A stretch of DNA of 64,000 bases, from contig NZ_JBDNCH010000002.1 in NCBI RefSeq assembly GCF_039769985.1, forward strand, positions 1,178,001 through 1,242,000, written 5' to 3'. Below are positions 62,462 to 64,000 of the stretch, piece by piece. Every line of letters starts with the position of its first letter. The first letter of the stretch is position 1. This stretch comes from Ponticoccus litoralis (GTDB taxonomy: Bacteria > Pseudomonadota > Alphaproteobacteria > Rhodobacterales > Rhodobacteraceae). The notes under the pieces are model-generated. The model did no database searches. It was not told the origin of the DNA and was given only the letters and a program-made list of their open reading frames with translations. Made by a program: the position numbers and the translations under genes.

Positions 62462-63707
62462 TCAGGAAAAGGCCCGGATCGCGGCAGCAAGGCGCGCGTC
62501 GTCGCGCGCGGCCTGTTCCAGCGGGATCCCCGCAACCGCAGCCTCCCGGGCGGCGCGCAGCGCGTGCACCCCGGCGGCGACCCCGTCGGGATGCGCCACG
62601 ACGCCCCCGCCCGCGCAGAAGATCAGGTCGGTCGAGCCGATGGCGCGGCAGGTCGCGTCCGCCTGAAGCACGGTCTGCCCCGAGGAGAAGACCGGCATGA
62701 CGGTGCGGGGGTGGTCGGGATGCAGCGGCGTCAGGCAGGCGCGGGCCGAGGCGACAGAGCTTTCGTCCGGCTCCCAGAACTTGTTGGCAATGCCGTTGAC
62801 ATGCATGTGGTCGACCCCTGCCACGCGCCAGAGCGTCGCCCATGCCGGGTAGGACCAGCCGCTGTCCGAGGGGCGGCCCAGCATGCCCCAGCCGTTGCGG
62901 TGGGCATGGATCGGCAGGCTGCAATGGCGCCGGAGCGCCGTCAGCCCCGCCAGCCCGACCGAGTTCAGGCTGGCCATGACACAGGTGCCGCCGCGCGCGG
63001 CCACGATGTCGTGGCGGCGCTTCATCTCGTCCACCTCGCCGGTGATATTGACCGCATACATGACCTTGCGGCCCAGCCGGTCGGCATGGCGGTCGATGAC
63101 CTCCATCACCTTCGCGAAACGGCCCTCGAAGGGGCAGAAGGGGCCGTCCGCCTGCAGCTCGTCGTCCTTGATGAAATCGATGCCGCCGGCGCAGAGCGCA
63201 TCGACCAGCGTGGCGGTGCCCTCGGGCGTCAGCCCGACCGAGGGCTTGACGATGGTGCCGATCAGCGGGCCATCCGCGACCCCGGTCAGGCGGCGCGTGC
63301 CAAGGGTTCCGAAACCCGGGCCGGGGTAGGCCTTCAGGAAGGCCTCGGGCAGGTCCAGCGCGGTGATCTTCAGCCCGGCCACCTGCTTCAGCTCGGAAAG
63401 GTTGCCCGCCACCGTCGCCACGAGGTTCGGAAGCGAGGGGCCGATGTTTTCCAGCGGCCAGGAAATCCGCATCCTCCAAGAGGTCACCGGCCCGTCGCCC
63501 GCGCTGCCGGTCTGCACCGGCGTGCCCGGATCCTCGACCTGCTCCAGCAGCTCGACCCGGGCGGCGGACCGCTCTTTCAGCGCCGCGTCCTCGCCGGGGA
63601 TGGCGACGAAGGTGCCCGAGGATTGCTCGCCGTGCCGCGATCTCGGCGGTGCGGGCGGCGTCGCCCCGGGTGCGCAGGATGTAGTCGGCGGAAAAGCGGT
63701 CGGACAT
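62462..63707 (-). CDS. RuBisCO-like protein (form IV type), frameshifted near 63630
   Basis: 414 residues after a one-base correction. N-terminus MSDRFSADYILRTRGDAART; then the frame slips and continues EQSSGTFVAIPGEDAALKER. The barrel keeps the metal site GIDFIKDDELQADGP (Lys for carbamylation, Asp, Glu), HAHRNGWGMLGRP, HMHVNGIANKFWE and the phosphate-binding CAGGGVVAHPDGVAAG. This is not a CO2-fixing enzyme context. RuBisCO-like proteins next to TRAP transporters include the 3-oxo-isoapionate-4-phosphate decarboxylase/transcarboxylase group; that is a suggestion from context. Confidence 0.87.
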
Positions 63708-63714
63708 GGGGGCC

Positions 63715-64000
63715 TCAGCGCAGCAGCAATTGCGGGACGATCAGGGAGATCTGCGGCACGAAGGCCACGATCAGCACCGCCACCAGCAGGATGGCGAAGA
63801 AGGGCCAGATGGCGCGCAGGTAGTGCCGCAGAGAGATCTTCGCGATCGACATGACGATGAACATGTTCATCCCCACGGGCGGCGTGACAAGCCCCAGCAT
63901 CAGCACCAGCACCATGACGGTGCCCATGTGGACCGGGTCGAAGCCGGCGCTGAGGCCGATGGGCACCAGCAGGGGCGCCACAAGGATCAGCGCCGCGTTG
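63715..64000 (-). CDS. TRAP transporter large permease (DctM), N-terminus beyond window
   Basis: Only the last 94 codons are visible, ending VPQISLIVPQLLLR. LMLGLVTPPVGMNMFIVMSI is the conserved DctM block near the C-terminus, and two more hydrophobic helices follow. Stop is 7 bases before the RuBisCO-like start, so they share an operon; the TRAP system probably imports the precursor of the RuBisCO-like protein's substrate. Confidence 0.88.
   Translation of the reverse strand, partial: NAALILVAPLLVPIGLSAGFDPVHMGTVMVLVLMLGLVTPPVGMNMFIVMSIAKISLRHYLRAIWPFFAILLVAVLIVAFVPQISLIVPQLLLR

Noticed and set aside
62041..62535. Minus-strand open frame of 164 codons next to the tRNA terminator
   Set aside because: No ribosome-binding site, Arg/Pro/Gly-rich composition, overlaps the RuBisCO-like 3' end; looks like noncoding GC-rich DNA.

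Overview
The window is GC-rich (about two thirds G+C by eye) and reads as a chromosomal stretch of an alphaproteobacterium, most likely a Rhodobacterales/Roseobacter-type organism. The basis is the aerobic cobalamin gene set (cobG, cobF, cobN), an initiator tRNA of alphaproteobacterial type, TTT and TRAP carboxylate transporters, and dense operons with 4-base ATGA/GTGA start-stop overlaps. I see no phage, integrase, IS transposase, rRNA or CRISPR array.

Layout. 1-327: start of a short-chain dehydrogenase. 557-4333: promoter, B12 riboswitch and a cobalt ECF transporter operon (NikK-like, CbiM, NikL-like, CbiQ, CbiO). 4421-19660: corrin-ring genes cobF, cobA, cobB, cobM, cobE, cobL (minus), cobK (plus), cobJ, cobI, cobH, cobG, cobN, cobW and a DUF1636 gene (minus) behind a second B12 riboswitch, then divergent cobO. 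20045-25331: an N-demethylase-type flavoprotein with a divergent TetR gene, two tandem Lin0512 genes, a HAD hydrolase and a metallophosphoesterase. 25328-32342: late cobalamin genes cobQ, cobC, cobD, a PduX-like kinase, a ribazole-phosphatase-like gene, cobU, cobT, cobS. 32649-40589: glpK, a response regulator, a hybrid sensor kinase with a solute-binding-type sensor, and a CheB/CheR fusion. 40925-48497: HpaI-type aldolase, transaldolase, galB-galC-galD (4-oxalomesaconate branch), TauE/SafE permease, LysR, D-2-hydroxyacid dehydrogenase. 48494-61425: a TPP enzyme, a second GalD/PrpF protein, a TctA-TctB fusion with TctC, an AbrB-family membrane protein, tcuA-tcuB, an isocitrate/isopropylmalate-type dehydrogenase, a DUF1932 oxidoreductase and LysR: a tricarboxylate uptake and oxidation locus. 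61917-61993: tRNA-fMet with terminator. 62462-64000: a RuBisCO-like protein and the end of a TRAP permease.

How it works together. Cobalt import, ring contraction, cobalt insertion by CobN (CobS/CobT chelatase partners are not here), adenosylation (CobO), amidation (CobQ), aminopropanol attachment (CobC, CobD, PduX-like) and nucleotide loop assembly (CobU, CobT, CobS) cover nearly the whole pathway. BluB and the CobS/CobT chelatase subunits must be elsewhere. The right half converts tricarboxylic and oxo-acids to central metabolites.

Sequence quality. Eighteen single-base frame breaks fall in otherwise intact, mostly housekeeping-type genes. In each case a one-base correction gives the family's normal length. 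I read these mainly as sequence or assembly errors, and the affected genes are annotated over their full span.
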